64,000 nt of DNA from Tuctoria greenei (GCA_036927565.1 JAYESD010000005.1:91800301-91864300); one strand, 5' to 3'; shown: positions 1 through 11,521, counted from the stretch's first letter. Numbers and translations: made by a program. The notes: generated by a model not told the origin, from the sequence alone.

Positions 1-48
1 GGCTTTTCTTGAGGCACCGTGGGGTACCCGGTATGCTGGGTACCGACA
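1..48 (-). repeat. Inner end of the 3' LTR of G1
   Basis: Bases 1-48 end in TACCGACA, matching the outer end of the right LTR (GGCTTTTCTTGCGGTACCGACA at 12071-12092) with an insertion of about 26 bases between the shared blocks. In element orientation the LTR therefore begins TGTCGGTA. The rest of this LTR is beyond the window. Confidence 0.8.
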
Positions 49-75
49 GTGGCCCCCAGGCCCACCTCTGGGAGA
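49..75 (-). promoter_or_regulatory. Polypurine tract of G1
   Basis: Directly inside the 3' LTR, the minus strand reads GGTGGGCCTGGGGGCCAC, a purine-rich run in the place where plus-strand DNA synthesis of an LTR element is primed. It is not a pure purine run, so the exact tract is uncertain. Confidence 0.55.
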
Positions 76-469
76 AATCATTTAGGTTAAGTTATTCTAC
101 TGGAGGTGGGGCCATCTTCTATTCTCGCGATGCGGCTTCAAACGTCTTTTCATGGGTCGTTGGGGCGATGGTCTGTAGTTAAACCACCGCCGCATGGCTC
201 TTCCTGATGCGGCAGGTGAGATCCTGGTGTGTGGATCTCACACAATTGAAGGTCGCATGTTCCCAATACAAAAATCTTCTCAGTTCCGCGCACCATGTCA
301 GGCCGCCACCCTCGGGCTTCCAACTTCCCATCATGACAACGGTTCACCTGGGGTACTTAAGAAGGAAAGCCCGCATGGTTTGAGGACTCTTTACGCTTTC
401 ATTCGAACTTGTGCTCAGAGCCTCCCAACCTTTGCATAGTCCTTCCAACTTTTGCTCCCCTTTGTCGCG

Positions 470-3400
470 ATGGAGTCCGCAGCAAGATCACTAGCGATGA
501 AGATCTGAAGAGGGTTTGAACCTACATGGGATGGTCCAGCGACTTCTTCAACAATGATATTCGCTTCGGCAAGCTTCCCTTGATGAAGAAGCGCACCGGC
601 GAGATCGTCTACTTCTCTGCGTATGCCATGGTAGGGCTCATCCCACCATTTTCAAGTTTCCTACTGATGCTGCTGGACTTCTATGGTCTGAAGCTTCATC
701 ACCTCGACCCCCACTCCTTGTTAGTGGCGACCTTCGTCCACTTCTACGAGATGTGGGTGGGTGTGCCGCCGTGCATTGAGCTGTTCCAACCCTTCTTCAC
801 GGTCCACACCACCAGGAAGAGCAATGAGTACTTGGGCTTCTATTACTTCATGAAGCGCAAGAACTGTCCCTTCAAGTATTTGAGGACCTTCCCCTTTGGC
901 AAGTGGGATAACCGGAAGGACTGGGTGATCATCACGGTGGATCATCACGACAGGCTGGAGCTGCCGACGGGCCTCCCCAATGTTGACACCGACGCGTGGA
1001 ATGCGGCTCCGGAGCTGCTTGAAACATTCAATCCTGTCCTGACCAGGATCCATCAGTGCGTGGAGGGAGGCGTGACCCCTAAAATGGTCTTCGGCAACTT
1101 CCTAGCCAACAGGTGGACTCCGTTGATGAAGAGGGAGTGGCCCGCCTGGGCTATCAATAATGAGATGCTTTATAACCAGATCGAAGTTGGCCTTCGGACC
1201 AGTCTGGATGAAGAAGCTACGAGACTTCATCTTGAGAAACTTCAACACGGTGTTATCTCCCGCGATGCCTTGACCCCGCCAGATGCCTTCCTCCCTCTGA
1301 ACATGGTTCCAGAGGTTAGTAGGGAGCTCCTGAGGAGAATGCTGGAGCTGGATGACCTTGGCGTGGTTGAGAGATGCAAGACCTCCAGGATTGCAATTCT
1401 CGGAGCTTCAGAAAGGGTGACCCCCACTGCTCTGAGCTAGAAGGTTGATGATGTCAGTAATGACAAGGGCAAGGGCAAGGAGCCGGCCCAATTTTATAGC
1501 CGAAAGAGGAAGTTGAGACATGCTGATGGGAGCTCGCTCGGGTCGGCTCCGTCTCCAGCAGCTTTTTCTCTCGACCAAGTAGAGCTTCAGCGGCCACGCC
1601 TTCGGTGCCGGCGCGCTCGAGGGGCACTAGCTCCAGCAAATCGACTCTGGCTCCAGTGCTGGCTGCAGGCTCCAGGTCCGGAGTTCCTTCCCAGCCGAGG
1701 GAGGTCCTGATTGAGGTGACACCAGCAGCTGCGGCAAGTTCTGGGCAGCAGTCTGGAGCCTCCCCCACACCGGCGACAGTGGGTTCTCCCTCTGACCGCC
1801 CGATGAAGAGGTTATGCGCTGACTGGAGCGGTAGCATCCCAAGGTAAGCATTGTCATCTCACCTTGAGGTGCTAATTTTGTTTTCATCATGTCTTGAATT
1901 TTTCTGATCTTTTGTTTTTATGGTGTCGAAAATGAAGACCGAAACTTCGGCTCCTGCTGCAGCAATTGGGGCTGTGCAGGTGGAAGCTTCGGCTTCAACC
2001 CCTGTGCCTTCCCAAGTGGTGGCTGAGACACGGTAGTTTTGGCGTGAACTGTCGTGGAATTTGATTCAGAGTCGTTGCCAGAAGCTCTCGTGGTAGCGCC
2101 GAACCATAGGGGAGGTGTATGTGATGAAGCGCTAACAGTTTCAATGTCGGTGGTTGAAGTTCCTGCCCCAGAGACGGAAGTGGCAGAAGCTCCGACGCCT
2201 GAGCCGGAGGTAACTGATGCCCAAGCTCCGAGCTGAAAATAGTTTAAGCTTCGGCCTTGGATCCAAAGACTACGGAAGTTCCGGCACCTGAGCCAGAGGT
2301 AACCAAAGCTACGGCACCTCAGCCAGAAGAACTTGAAGTCCTGACACCTGAGCCGGAGGTGGAGGGAACTTCGGTTGAAGCTGCAGCATCCGCTCCGGAG
2401 GTGACTACTTCGGAGGTGTCTATGTCGGAGCCGGAGCACCCACAAGAGTTAACTGCAGGTCCTCCACCCCTGGAGCCGATGATTGAAGATCTGGCGAGGG
2501 GACCTTCTTCATCAACTACGGAGGTTGGCCCTAGTGCCGTGGAGACACAGCGGACCACGCTTGTGTCGTGGGATCCCATTGATATTTTTGAAGATCCGCT
2601 TGAGCCAGCAGGAGAGATCCAGGCTGGTCCGGAGCCAATTTCTTGGGCGATGTCTATTGACAATGCCTGCTCCAGTCTGCACCATGTTCAGCTGGCCTTT
2701 GACTATGAAAGCAAAACTCTCGAAGACGAGCGTAACACCTTGAGACATTGGCGCAATAGGCTTCACTTCGAGACAGAGCTGACGCAGTCAAGGCTTGCCG
2801 ACCAGTGAGAATGGGTGGCCAAGGAGAAGGCCTAGCTAACTCTGATAGATCACTTGTTGAACGAGCGGGAAGCTGCCATTAAGGCTCCAGACGATAAGGC
2901 TGGAGAGGTTTTACAGCATGCAAGGGAGACTAATGAGGCTGCTGACGATCGTCAGGACAACCTCAATGAATTAAATGAAAAGCTCCTCAAGTGTCGGGCG
3001 GACCTCGATGAGAGGGAAGAAAAACTCCTAGAGAAGCAGGAGGATATTTTGAAAAGAGAGGAGGAGCTCGCCCAAAGATGTCTCTGGGGGAGGAAAGCTT
3101 GGCTGACCTCACTAAAAAGTTTGAGCAGCGGTGCAAGCTGGAGGAGAAGAAGCACTGGAAGATGGGGCAGGAGCTCTCCAAAAGAGAAGTTGATGTCGCC
3201 ACCAGGGAGGAGAAGGTAAAAGGTAGAGAGAAGGACCTGGCGAACCACTGGAACCACATCCACCTCCGGGAGTCAGAGCTTGCTGACTGTGAAAATCAGG
3301 TGGGTGAAAGATTCAACAACATGCCAAAGAGGTCAAGTGCATCGCCCAAGAAGCTTCGGAGCTTGCGGCCACCAGAAGGTCGCTGGAGGAACTCAAGAAT

Positions 3401-3770
3401 TCGAGGGCAACAGAGTCCCGACAAGTCTGGGACTTCCTGGGGCATGCTAACAAGGCTTTGGTGCCGCTTGGCTTTAGCCCAGTACGTCTGCATGACCCAG
3501 AGCCAGAGCTGGACAAGGCACTGGTGGCGCTGAGCTCTACCAGCAACAAGCTGGACGCGATGGGTAATGTCATCATCAACCAACTGAAGAAAGAGGGGAA
3601 GTCTCTGGCCAAGAACGTCGCCGAATATGTGCTAATGTGTTTCAAAAGCCGAGACTCCAAGTTTCTCTAGAGGCGGTGGTCGAAGGGCCCATTGCTGAAG
3701 AGGAAGATGCCGCTAGGGCCAGCGTTCAAGAAGTTGTCGAGAAAGTTGCCTCGTATTTCCATATAACTTA
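470..3770 (+). pseudogene. Antisense ORF of G1, Transposase_28 (putative gypsy-type) protein
   Basis: The gene runs opposite to gag-pol. The clearest block is 526-1440, about 300 residues starting MGWSSDFFNNDIRFGK, which I recognise as the Transposase_28 family carried antisense by Tat elements; its biochemical role is unknown. An upstream ATG at 470 (MESAARS) fits the family start but is separated by a frameshift and a stop. Downstream come a basic patch, an acidic stretch with repeated PEPEV-type units (about 2150-2440), and long charged heptad-like helices (about 2650-3660, coiled coil likely). The reading frame ends in a TAG at 3768-3770, followed by AATGAATGAAAACC-type polyadenylation-like sequence near 3840. 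At least five stops or frameshifts break it. Confidence 0.75.
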
Positions 3771-4049
3771 GGACCTCCAGTAGCCAGGACCTTTTTATTT
3801 TGCCTTTCCCTTGTAATCCTCATTTTGTAATCTAATCCTTCAAATGAATGAAAACCAATCTTCTTGAATGAATGAATTCCATTTTGTATTTGTCTTCATT
3901 GCATTGTCCTTTATCTTATTGGCCCTCTGTCAGATGTACACAATTTGATTGCGAACATGTACCAAAAGGATCTGACAATGTCTTGATGACTTGAACATTT
4001 CGAACTTGTAGCTAGAACGCTTAGCTCTTAGGTCTGAGGTTTACTTCTG
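3771..4049. other. Non-coding spacer after the antisense ORF
   Basis: AT-rich sequence with TTTGTAATCTAATCC and repeated AATGAATGA words, suitable as a 3' untranslated region and poly(A) region for the antisense gene. I see no coding potential here. Confidence 0.5.
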
Positions 4050-4645
4050 ACATCTCCAGGGACCCGTTGTGACATCGACAACGGGCCCCATGGGAGTTGT
4101 CGTAGCATGGTTGATCTGACAGCACCCACCACCTACATATAAAACATTGATGGGGGCCCCCTGGGAGGTGTCGGAGCTTGGTAGATCCGACGGCGCCCAC
4201 CACCAACATATAAAATGTCGATAGCGGGCCCCTTGGAAGGTGTCGGGGTTTGGTAGATCCGATGATGCCCACCACCAATTTATAAAACATCGACGACGGG
4301 CCCCCTAGGAGGTGCCAGAGCTTGGTAGATTCGACTGCGCCCACTATCAATGTTTAGAACATCGACGGCGGGCCTCCTGGGATCGTTGGAGCTTTCTGGC
4401 TTCGACGATTCCCACTTGTCAACGTATAATACGTCGACGGCGGACCCCCTCTGGGTGATTTCTCCACCATCTTTGTGTAGCTCACCGTTAATTCTTCACG
4501 TAGATGGCTGGCCCCCACGGAAGTTGTTGGAGCTTGTTAGCTCCGAGGACGCCCACTTTCAACGTATAAAACATCGATGGCGAGCCCCCTGGGGTTGTCG
4601 AAGCTTATTTAGCTCCGGCAACATCCACCATCGCCATGAAATTTT
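4050..4645. repeat. Tandem array of 71-72 bp units in the 3' region of G1
   Basis: About eight imperfect units share the core GGGCCCCCTGGGAGGTGTCG, then AGCTTGGTAGATCCGAC, then GCCCACCACCAAC, then ATATAAAACATCGACG. The CCCAC word recurs at 4125, 4196, 4268, 4340, 4411, 4552 and about 4624, giving intervals of 71, 72, 72, 71, 141 (two units) and 72. The array lies between integrase and the antisense ORF. Tandem repeats in this part of Tat elements are known and have been proposed as seeds of satellite DNA. Confidence 0.85.
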
Positions 4646-5356
4646 CATTTTCTTGCACGTTAAAGACAAGAAAAAATAGTAAAATTCGTCCCCTCGTCTA
4701 TAAGTTGTTTGCGGCTTACTGTTCTTATTTGAAATTTAAGTCCGAAGGAATTCAACATGATAACAAGTAAATTGATGTAATCTCTTCAAATCTGAATGCT
4801 TTCCGGGCCCGCCCCACTGAGGCCTGCCGGAATATAGGTAGAGTGGCATACTTAGGGTTCTGGACTGGTCTAAGTCGATAGCGCACTCCAGATCTGTCAT
4901 TGGCTTTGGCGTTCAGACATGTAAACCATCCAACAATGCTAAAATCCGAAAAAGATCAACAATATAACTCATATATCATATGAATAACTTGGACTAAATA
5001 TCAAAAAGAATTGCACAACTTCATTATAGACAAGAAGGAAAAGGTAATAAAAGTAAAATGAGCCTGTACATAGTTAATGCACTTGAAGTCTGCCTTTACA
5101 CAATAATGTCTTTCATTATAGGTCTGAATTACAGGGGAGACAAGGACACACTAAGGATACGGAACCAGGCCAAGTGTGCTATTCATCTTGTTCTAACCCA
5201 GGGTAGGTAAGCTGCACTTTCAGTAAAGGGACCAAGTTAGGTGGGCTTGAACTGCACGAACCCTCCTGGTGAGATCCGGATGTTCTCCTTTAGGAACTAC
5301 CTGACTCTGTGTATAGACTCTATAACTTACATTGTGTGTAATTATAGACTCACAAA
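4646..5356. other. Non-coding part of G1 between the tandem array and integrase
   Basis: I see no ORF, repeat or RNA gene here. It is mixed-composition sequence downstream of the integrase stop in element orientation. Confidence 0.4.
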
Positions 5357-6567
5357 CTAAGCATAAAACTTACGGAGGTGCTCGATGTTCCAAGGATTGG
5401 GAAGCGAAGTCCCATCCTCAGTTGCCAAGCGAACGCATCTAGGACGGGTTACTTTGATCACTCGGAAGGGACCTTCCCAACTGGGGGACAGTTTGTTCAT
5501 CCCTTCACGAGTTAGTATTATCCGCACCACAAGATCACCTTCTTCAAGCTGTTGGTTGCGCACATGCCTTTGGTTATAGCGCCAAAGTGTTTGGCGATAT
5601 CGTGCATTCTGAACAGCTTCTTGGCACCTTCCCTCATCGACGAGGTCAAGGTCTTCACGCCGGAGCTTGTCCTGCGTGGCTTCGTTGAAGATTCGGACCC
5701 GGAGTGACCCCATGGTGATCTTTGGAGGAAGGACCGCTTCAGCTCCGTACACCAAGAAGAAGGGGGTCTCTCCAGTTGACCGCCTAGGTTAGTCCTGCTC
5801 GTCCACAGTGCGGACGGAAGCTCCTCTATCCAGTTGGCTCCGTGTTTCTTTAGGTGCTCGTAAGTGCGCGTCTTGATTCCTTTCAATATTTCTGCATTTG
5901 CTCTCTCGGCTTGGCCATTACTTGCTGGGTGAGCTACTGATGCGTAGCTGACTTGAATGTAGAGGTCTTCGCAATATTCTTGTAATGTTGCACTTATGAT
6001 TTGGGTTCCATTGTCAGTTATGACTCTGTTGGGAACTCCAAATCGGCAGACTATGGACTTCAAGAAATTGATAGTTGACTGCTTGTTGATTGTCACAACT
6101 GGTGTAGCTTCTGGCCACTTAGTGAACTTGTTGATAGCAACATACAAGAACTTGTAACCTCCGACGAGTTTTGGGAAAGGTCTCAAAATGTCCATCCCCC
6201 ACAAAGTGAATGGCCATGCAGGAGGTATCATTTGCAGCGACTGAGCCGGTGTGTGAATTTGCTTCGCGTGGAACTGGCACGCTTCATACTTTTTTACCAA
6301 CTCAACAGCATCCTGGAGAGCTGTAGGCCAGTAAAAGCCATGTCGGAAGGCTTTACCAACCAACGTGCGGGAAGATGCATGGTTCCCACACTCGCCTCCA
6401 TAGATTTCCGCGAGGAGCTCGCGGCCTTCTTCCCGGGCAATGCACCATATTAGGACGCCGTTGGCACCATGCCGATAGAGATCGTCTTCTACCAGCGTGT
6501 ATATTTTAGCCAATCTGATGATCCGGTTAGCGGATGCACCGTCTCTAGGAAGGATGCTGTCCTTCAA
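5357..6567 (-). pseudogene. Integrase of G1
   Basis: The minus-strand product would insert the element's cDNA into the nuclear genome. Visible parts are a HHCC zinc region (GGECGNHASSRTL to KKYEACQFHAK), then the catalytic core with all three acidic residues: WGMDILRPF, ITDNGTQ and NGQAERANAEIL. The C-terminal part (5357-5755) includes LSPSWEGPFRVIKVTRP and ends LRKFYA-stop. The N-terminal and core part (down to 5518) and the C-terminal part lie in different frames and overlap, so one frameshift lies near 5760. Length is otherwise usual for Tat integrases. The HHCC, core and C-terminal order is intact. Confidence 0.88.
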
Positions 6568-6601
6568 GTAGCTCTAGATCTTGGAGATCTATGCATCGGA
6601 G

Positions 6602-7190
6602 CTAACTTGAGCCTTCGGATCTTGTGCGCTGGGTTGCTCGGAGCTTCCTGTAGCGCCTACAACTCTTGGTGGACGCCATGGTAATAGGGCCACCAGGACT
6701 ACCAGCTTTGAGTTGCTGATGTCGCCTCCTTTGCTCAGTTCGGCCGGCTGAGCGGTTGGTCTTGACAACCTCCTGACAAAAAACTCCGTTGGGAGCTTGA
6801 GCTCTGGTTGAAGCCTTTGTCGAGAGTTCATCAGCTTCAACGTTGTTGAGACGCTGGACATGGCAGATGTCCAGGACATCAAAATCTTTCTGAAGCTTCT
6901 GAACTTCAAGAAGGTAAGCAGCGAGTTGCGAGTTGTTGCAGCTGCATTCGCCTTTGACTTGCTTGATAATGAGCTGCAAATATCCCTTCACCAACATCTG
7001 CTTGATGTCATATTATAGCACTACCTTGAGTCCATATATGAGAGCATCATACTTCGCCATGTTGTTGGTTTCCTTGAAATCAAGGTGTACCATGTACTTG
7101 AACTTCTCCTCGGTCAGAGTGAGGAGAAAGATTCCAGCTTTAGCCCCTGCTTTTGCACAGAGCCGTCAAAGTAGAGAGTTCAGTGAGGCT
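6602..7190 (-). pseudogene. Second (archaeal-type) RNase H domain of G1
   Basis: The block begins with LYFDGSVQKQG near 7180-7150 (first acidic residue in FDGS), continues as FKYMVHLDFKETNNMAKYDALIYGL, then LVKGYLQLIIKQVKGECSCNN, and ends with VQRLNNVEADELSTKAS. This is the signature of the extra RNase H found between the pol RNase H and integrase of Tat elements. The usual serine-aspartate pair before LIIKQVKG reads GYLQ here, so an active-site aspartate or its neighbour appears lost. A frameshift follows QKQG and a stop interrupts the middle. Confidence 0.8.
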
Positions 7191-7651
7191 CGGTGAAGAC
7201 CGAGACCTTGAGTTCCGGCTTCTGCTCACTAGGGCCCCCTGGATTTGATGAAGAAGGGGTCCACTCCGCCATGAAGTCAGCCAATGCCTTACTCTTGATA
7301 GCATGTCGAGGCAGGAATTCAAGATCGAACTCTACCAGGTCCGCTGTCCACTTTGCAATATTCCCAGTAGAATTGGGGTTATGCAGTATAGCACATAGTG
7401 GATAAGAGGTTACCACTGATATCTTATGGGCTTGGAAGTAGTGACATAGCTTCCTTGAGGCAATAAGCATTGCATAAAGCAGCTTACGCACCTCAATGTA
7501 TCGGGTCTTGACGTTGTGGAGTACTTCACTAATGAAGTACACTGGCCGTTGGACAGTCCGGACCTTCTCGAAAGGTCCCAAAGCTTCTTATTCATCAATC
7601 CGGACCCTCCCGGAGGGGTCTAGACCTTCTTCTTGAGCTTCTCGGACCCTC
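7191..7651 (-). pseudogene. First RNase H region of G1 pol
   Basis: The minus strand reads QRPVYFISEVLHNVKTRYIEVRKLLYAML, then HYFQAHKISVVTSYPL, then IAKWTADLVEFDLEFLPRHAIKSKALADFMAEW. This is the degenerate RNase H-like connection that follows reverse transcriptase in Tat polyproteins. It lacks an obvious set of catalytic acids, which is usual for this lineage because the second RNase H is thought to supply the activity. The 5' side is interrupted by a palindrome-rich linker. Confidence 0.75.
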
Positions 7652-7747
7652 CTAGAGGGGTCCGTAACTATGAGAGAGGTTGATCCTCGGGCAGCTGGGA
7701 CACAAACTCGCCTTCAGGTAGCTCCAGACCCTCCAGGAGGGGTCTGG
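7601..7747. repeat. Three short near-palindromes in the RT to RNase H linker of G1
   Basis: Near-palindromes lie at 7601-7620 (CGGACCCTCCCGGAGGGGTC), 7643-7664 (CGGACCC, TCCTAGAG, GGGTCCG) and 7724-7747 (CCAGACCC, then GGGTCTGG). All share the stem GGACCCTCC/GGAGGGGTC. They sit where the polyprotein frame is most disturbed. Confidence 0.7.
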
Positions 7748-8760
7748 CTCCTGAACTGTCAGTGGCTCCGGCCTTTCCGCGACCAGGTTCATGCTGACAA
7801 CCTCCATAGTTGCTGAAATGTAAAGCAAAAGAGGCTCACCAGTATTTAGAGCTACCAGGATTGGTAGTGTGGTGAGGAGCCGTTTGAGCTCTTGGAACGC
7901 CTTTTCTAAATTTTCGGACCAATGGAATGACCCGGACTTCCTCAATAACTTGTAGAAGGGAAGTGCCCGCTCTGCCAGTCTTGAAATGAACCGGCTAAGT
8001 ACAGCTATGCATCTAGTCAGCTTCTGGAGATCCTTGATGCGGGCTGGAGGCTGCATGTCTTCAATAGCATTGATCTTCGGCTGATTCACCTCAATTCCTT
8101 GGTGAGTCACCAAGAACCCGAGGAGCTTCCCGAAGCTAACCCAGAAGACACATTTGTCTGGGTTCAGCTTGGTGCGCATCACATGAAGCTTGTCAAAGAT
8201 GGCTTACAAGTTGTCAAGGAGTGATTCCTTGTTCTTGACCTTCACGATGATGTCATCGATGTAGACCTCCACCAAGTTCCTAATAAGCTATCCAAATGTT
8301 TTGTGCATGGCTCGCACAAAAGTTGAAGCAACATTTTTGAGACCAAACGACATGGTAGTGTAACAACGCAATCCATCTACTGTTATGAAGGTAGTATGCT
8401 CTTCATCTTCCCTAGATATTTGGATTTGATGATATCCGGAGTATGCATCTAGGAAACAGAATAGCTCACATCCGGAGGTGGAGTCCACTATCTGGTCTAT
8501 CCTAGGTAGTGAAAATGGATCTTTTGGACATGCCTTATTCAAGGTGGTGTAGTCGATACACATCTGAAGTTTCTCGCCAGCCTTGAGTACAACGACTGGG
8601 TTTGCCAGCCATCGTGGATGATGAATATCCCGGATGAAACCAGCTTCGAGTAGCTTCTTGATTTCTTGACGGATGAAATTTTGTCACTCGGCTGATTTCT
8701 TCTGGGGCTTATGGTGTATTGGTCGTCCGTTGGGGTATATCTTAAGACTGTGCTCAATCA
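7652..8760 (-). pseudogene. Reverse transcriptase of G1
   Basis: The product copies element RNA into DNA. In order, the minus strand shows GFIRDIHHPRWLANPVVVLK (near 8640-8580), CIDYTTLNKACPKDPFSLPRIDQIVDST, FLDAYSGYHQIQI, then after a stop the catalytic VYIDDIIVK (YIDD codons at 8252-8263), then LNPDKCVFWVSFGKLLGFLV and the thumb and connection ending near 7652. The catalytic YIDD is intact. At least two in-frame stops and one frameshift break the reading frame. Confidence 0.87.
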
Positions 8761-9678
8761 CCCCCCTAGGGATCCCAGGCATTTGTGACGGTTGCCAGAC
8801 AAACACATCAACATTCGCCCGAAGGAAAGTGATGAGTGTGAGTTCCTATTTGTTGTCTTGTCCTCCTGATATACGGGTGGTCTGGGCAGCATCGAAACCA
8901 ATTTGGACGACTTTGAGGGCAATGTCGGTGTCACTACTTGGATGCACGTGTGGTGCAGAGGTTGAGCCTCGGTAACGACTGCTGGGAGGTTGAGCAGCTA
9001 GCTCCTTGTCGGATGCTTCCTCTTGTGCTATTGTAAACACGTGGAGTTCTTCCAGCACAGTAATTCCCACAGTGTGATCCCTGCGGATCTGGACAACGTA
9101 TGAAGGTGGTTGCATTTTCAACACCAGATAGCCGTAGTGGGCTGCGGCCATGAACCTATACAGGGAAGGCCTGCCAAGGATAGCGTTGAAGGGCAAGCTA
9201 GTATGCGCCACATCGAAGACCATCTTCTCAGTCATGTAATTCTCCCGAGTCTCGAAGGTTACCGGGAGAGTGAACGAACCGAGAGGACTGATGGCCCCCA
9301 TACCTATCCCAGAGAAAGGACGTGAGGGCGAAGGTCCAAGAGTCGGAGCTGGATCTTCACGAACGCTTCATAACTCAGGAGGTTAAGTGCTGACCCTCCA
9401 TCCACCAAGACATGGTAGAGCTGGACATTATTGATGGTAGCATACACCATCAACGACAATTGTCCAGCTCTGATCATGTTTTTTGGGCAGTCTGTAGCAT
9501 CAAAGGTGATGGGAGTGTCCAGCCACTTCCGATGTGGTTCTGCCTTGGCGGTAGGAGTTGTGGCAGCCATCTCCCGATGCATAGGTCTTGAGGACCCGAA
9601 GGGAGGTGATATCCCAGGACCCTCCATAGATGGTATTGAGGGTTTTATGAAGCTCGTTGTCAGAGATGTCAGAATCAT
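8761..9678 (-). pseudogene. Aspartic protease region of G1
   Basis: The minus strand reads YHVLVDGGSALNLLSYEAF near 9400-9350. DGGS in place of the textbook DTG or DSG is usual for Tat proteases. After a stop near 9303 the domain continues as GSFTLPVTFETRENYMTEKMVFDVAHTSLPFNAILGRPSLY, with the ILGRP flap-side motif. The enzyme would cut the polyprotein. The linker from about 8761 to 8990 has no recognisable domain. Confidence 0.8.
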
Positions 9679-10375
9679 CTTCGATGATGTTGTACACAGC
9701 CTTCAGTATCTTCTTGGGGTCTTGGAAGCCTAGCTCCAGATCAACCGGAGCTTCGTCGACTTTCTGCTTTCCCTCCCGCTGGCGGAAGGGAGCTTCTTCT
9801 CTGCGCTTGTTGAAGCGCTCGACAAGGTTTTGGACCTCCCGACAATCTTCAAGATTGTAGGTGTCTGTTTTTGTGGATCGGACATGACATCTTTGGACCA
9901 CCGCCATCTTCAGATGAAGGTCAAGGTCGCTTTTTGGGGCGTGGCCCCGGCCAACCGGAGCTGCATCTGCTGCAGCAGTAGGCGTGTTGGTCGACGACTT
10001 CTTCTTGCTGTTGGACCTTTTCTTCTTTTTTTCACTACTGGAGGTAGTGGGTTCAACTTTGGAGGACATTTTTAGCCTCAGTAGCTGGCTTGGAGTGCAT
10101 TTCGCGGCCCTCAGTAGCCCTGGCTCATTTGTCGGCCTAGCTGAAGAGTTCCGTGATGCTGGTGACTTCTTTCATCACCAGCGTCTCCAACATCTTCTTG
10201 TCTCGGACGCCCTGTCGAAATGCTACAACGACAGATGCATTGGAGATAGAAGGAATGGTATTCTGTACCTGGGAGAAATGCTGGATAAATGGTCGCAGTG
10301 ACTCCTCCGATTTCTATTGTACGGTGAACAAATCCAGTTCTTTCGGGTGTAGGAACTCTCAAAGTTGGCAGTGAA
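9500..10375 (-). pseudogene. C-terminal part of G1 gag
   Basis: From 10362 down to 10111 the minus strand carries a frame-shifted continuation of the gag domain (FIQHFSQVQNTIPSISNASVV and VRDKKMLETLVMKEVTSITELFS). From 10069 a lysine and serine-rich stretch (KKKKRSNSKKKSS) and KAVYNIIEDDSDISDNELHKTLNTIYGG lead into protease. I do not see a zinc knuckle. This is the RNA-binding, shell-forming part of the polyprotein, inferred from position and family. Confidence 0.65.
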
Positions 10376-11245
10376 CTAGTTGCATAGCTCTGCCCAACTG
10401 TTGATGGAGTCAGGCGGCAGACTCATGAACCAGGACCTAGTTGTCCCAGTCAGAGCCACAGGAAAGTAGTCTGCCATCACGACCTCATTGCCACCCGCCA
10501 CTAGGATGGCTTTGGAGTAGATTTGGAGGAACTCGATGGGGTTGACTGTCTCGTCGTATTTCTCCAGCGGATGAGGCTGGAACTTCTGCAGCCATCGGAC
10601 CATGCGAAGGTGCATGGCCAGGGCCGAGCAACCGCTCCCTACTCCCGAAGGAGAAGGGTTTTCCCGAGCCTCTCGCCTTTCGTGAGCGTGCTCGATGTGG
10701 ACGTGATCGTCCTGCTGTCTGTAACGGCGGTCAAGCTCCGACCACAGATCATGCGTCGAGAGCCTTGACACCGTATGAGTGTGACGTGCCCCGGATGGCA
10801 ACGACGTCACTTGTTGTGACATAGCACGTCTCATGTGCTGTGAAACTTGAGGTCTAAGTCTATCTGACAAGGTCCTTCGCTATGAAGTTGCCTGCCCAGC
10901 AGGGGGCGGCCCTTTGTTACTGATGGCATCGGTTGTGGCTGCATCCAGATGCTCAACATCAGTACGCCATTGTTCCATGGCTGCCGAAGGAGCTCCAACC
11001 GCTGGAGGACGCTGGAGCAGAGTAAGCGCTGTCATTAATGTGTTATTCAGGTTGTTTGTCGATACAGTCACCAACACGAGGGCACCATCCCGTTGTCCGG
11101 CGTTGGCAGCCAGAACAGGTGGTGGTGGTGGTGCAGCAACACCCGACGGGACAACAGCGTCAGCTGGCTGTTGAGCATTGGAAGGATTTCCCCCGTCAGG
11201 CTGTTCGGCATTGCCATTGGACAATGTTGCCGTAGAGTTCACCAT
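10376..11245 (-). pseudogene. N-terminal gag of G1
   Basis: The ATG at 11245 follows the primer site by only about 15 bases and opens MVNSTATLSNGNAEQPDGG, a low-complexity leader. One TAG at 10880-10882 interrupts the frame, which then continues unchanged into the retrotransposon gag domain, including RMVRWLQKFQPHPLEKYDETVNPIEFLQIY and YFPVALTGTTRSWFMSLPPDSINSWAEL. A frameshift near 10376 ends this block. Gag forms the particle that packages element RNA. Confidence 0.8.
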
Positions 11246-11259
11246 CTCGAAATCTCAAG

Positions 11260-11280
11260 GCGCCCCTACCTGGCGCGCCA
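11260..11280 (-). promoter_or_regulatory. Primer binding site of G1
   Basis: Two bases inside the 5' LTR, the minus strand reads TGGCGCGCCAGGTAGGGGCG. It starts with the TGG that pairs with a tRNA CCA end and is placed exactly where minus-strand synthesis is primed. I have not identified the tRNA; it is not initiator Met. Confidence 0.75.
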
Positions 11281-11510
11281 AATGTCGATGTGTGTGATCG
11301 ACACTTTCCCCGGTACTACTAGATCGTAGCCCGCAGAGGTTCATGATTTGTTGGGGCGCGCATGAAATTATGAACAAGACAGTGAGACGAGGATTTTTAT
11401 GTGGTTCGGGCCGCCTGAGCGTAATACCCTACTCCACGGGTGTTGTTGTATGTATGAGTATGCATGTGTGAGCACTTTATTTGACTTGTCCTTTGTACCA
11501 TGCGACACAT

Positions 11511-11521
11511 CCCTTTTATAG
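11511..11521 (-). promoter_or_regulatory. TATA box of the G1 LTR promoter
   Basis: CTATAAAAGGG on the minus strand, about 230 bp before the end of the 5' LTR and about 290-510 bp downstream (in element direction) of the G-box array. This is the expected layout of an LTR promoter. Confidence 0.6.

Noticed and set aside
721..1053. 110-codon minus-strand frame
   Set aside because: Shadow of the Transposase_28 ORF on the other strand; no family resemblance.
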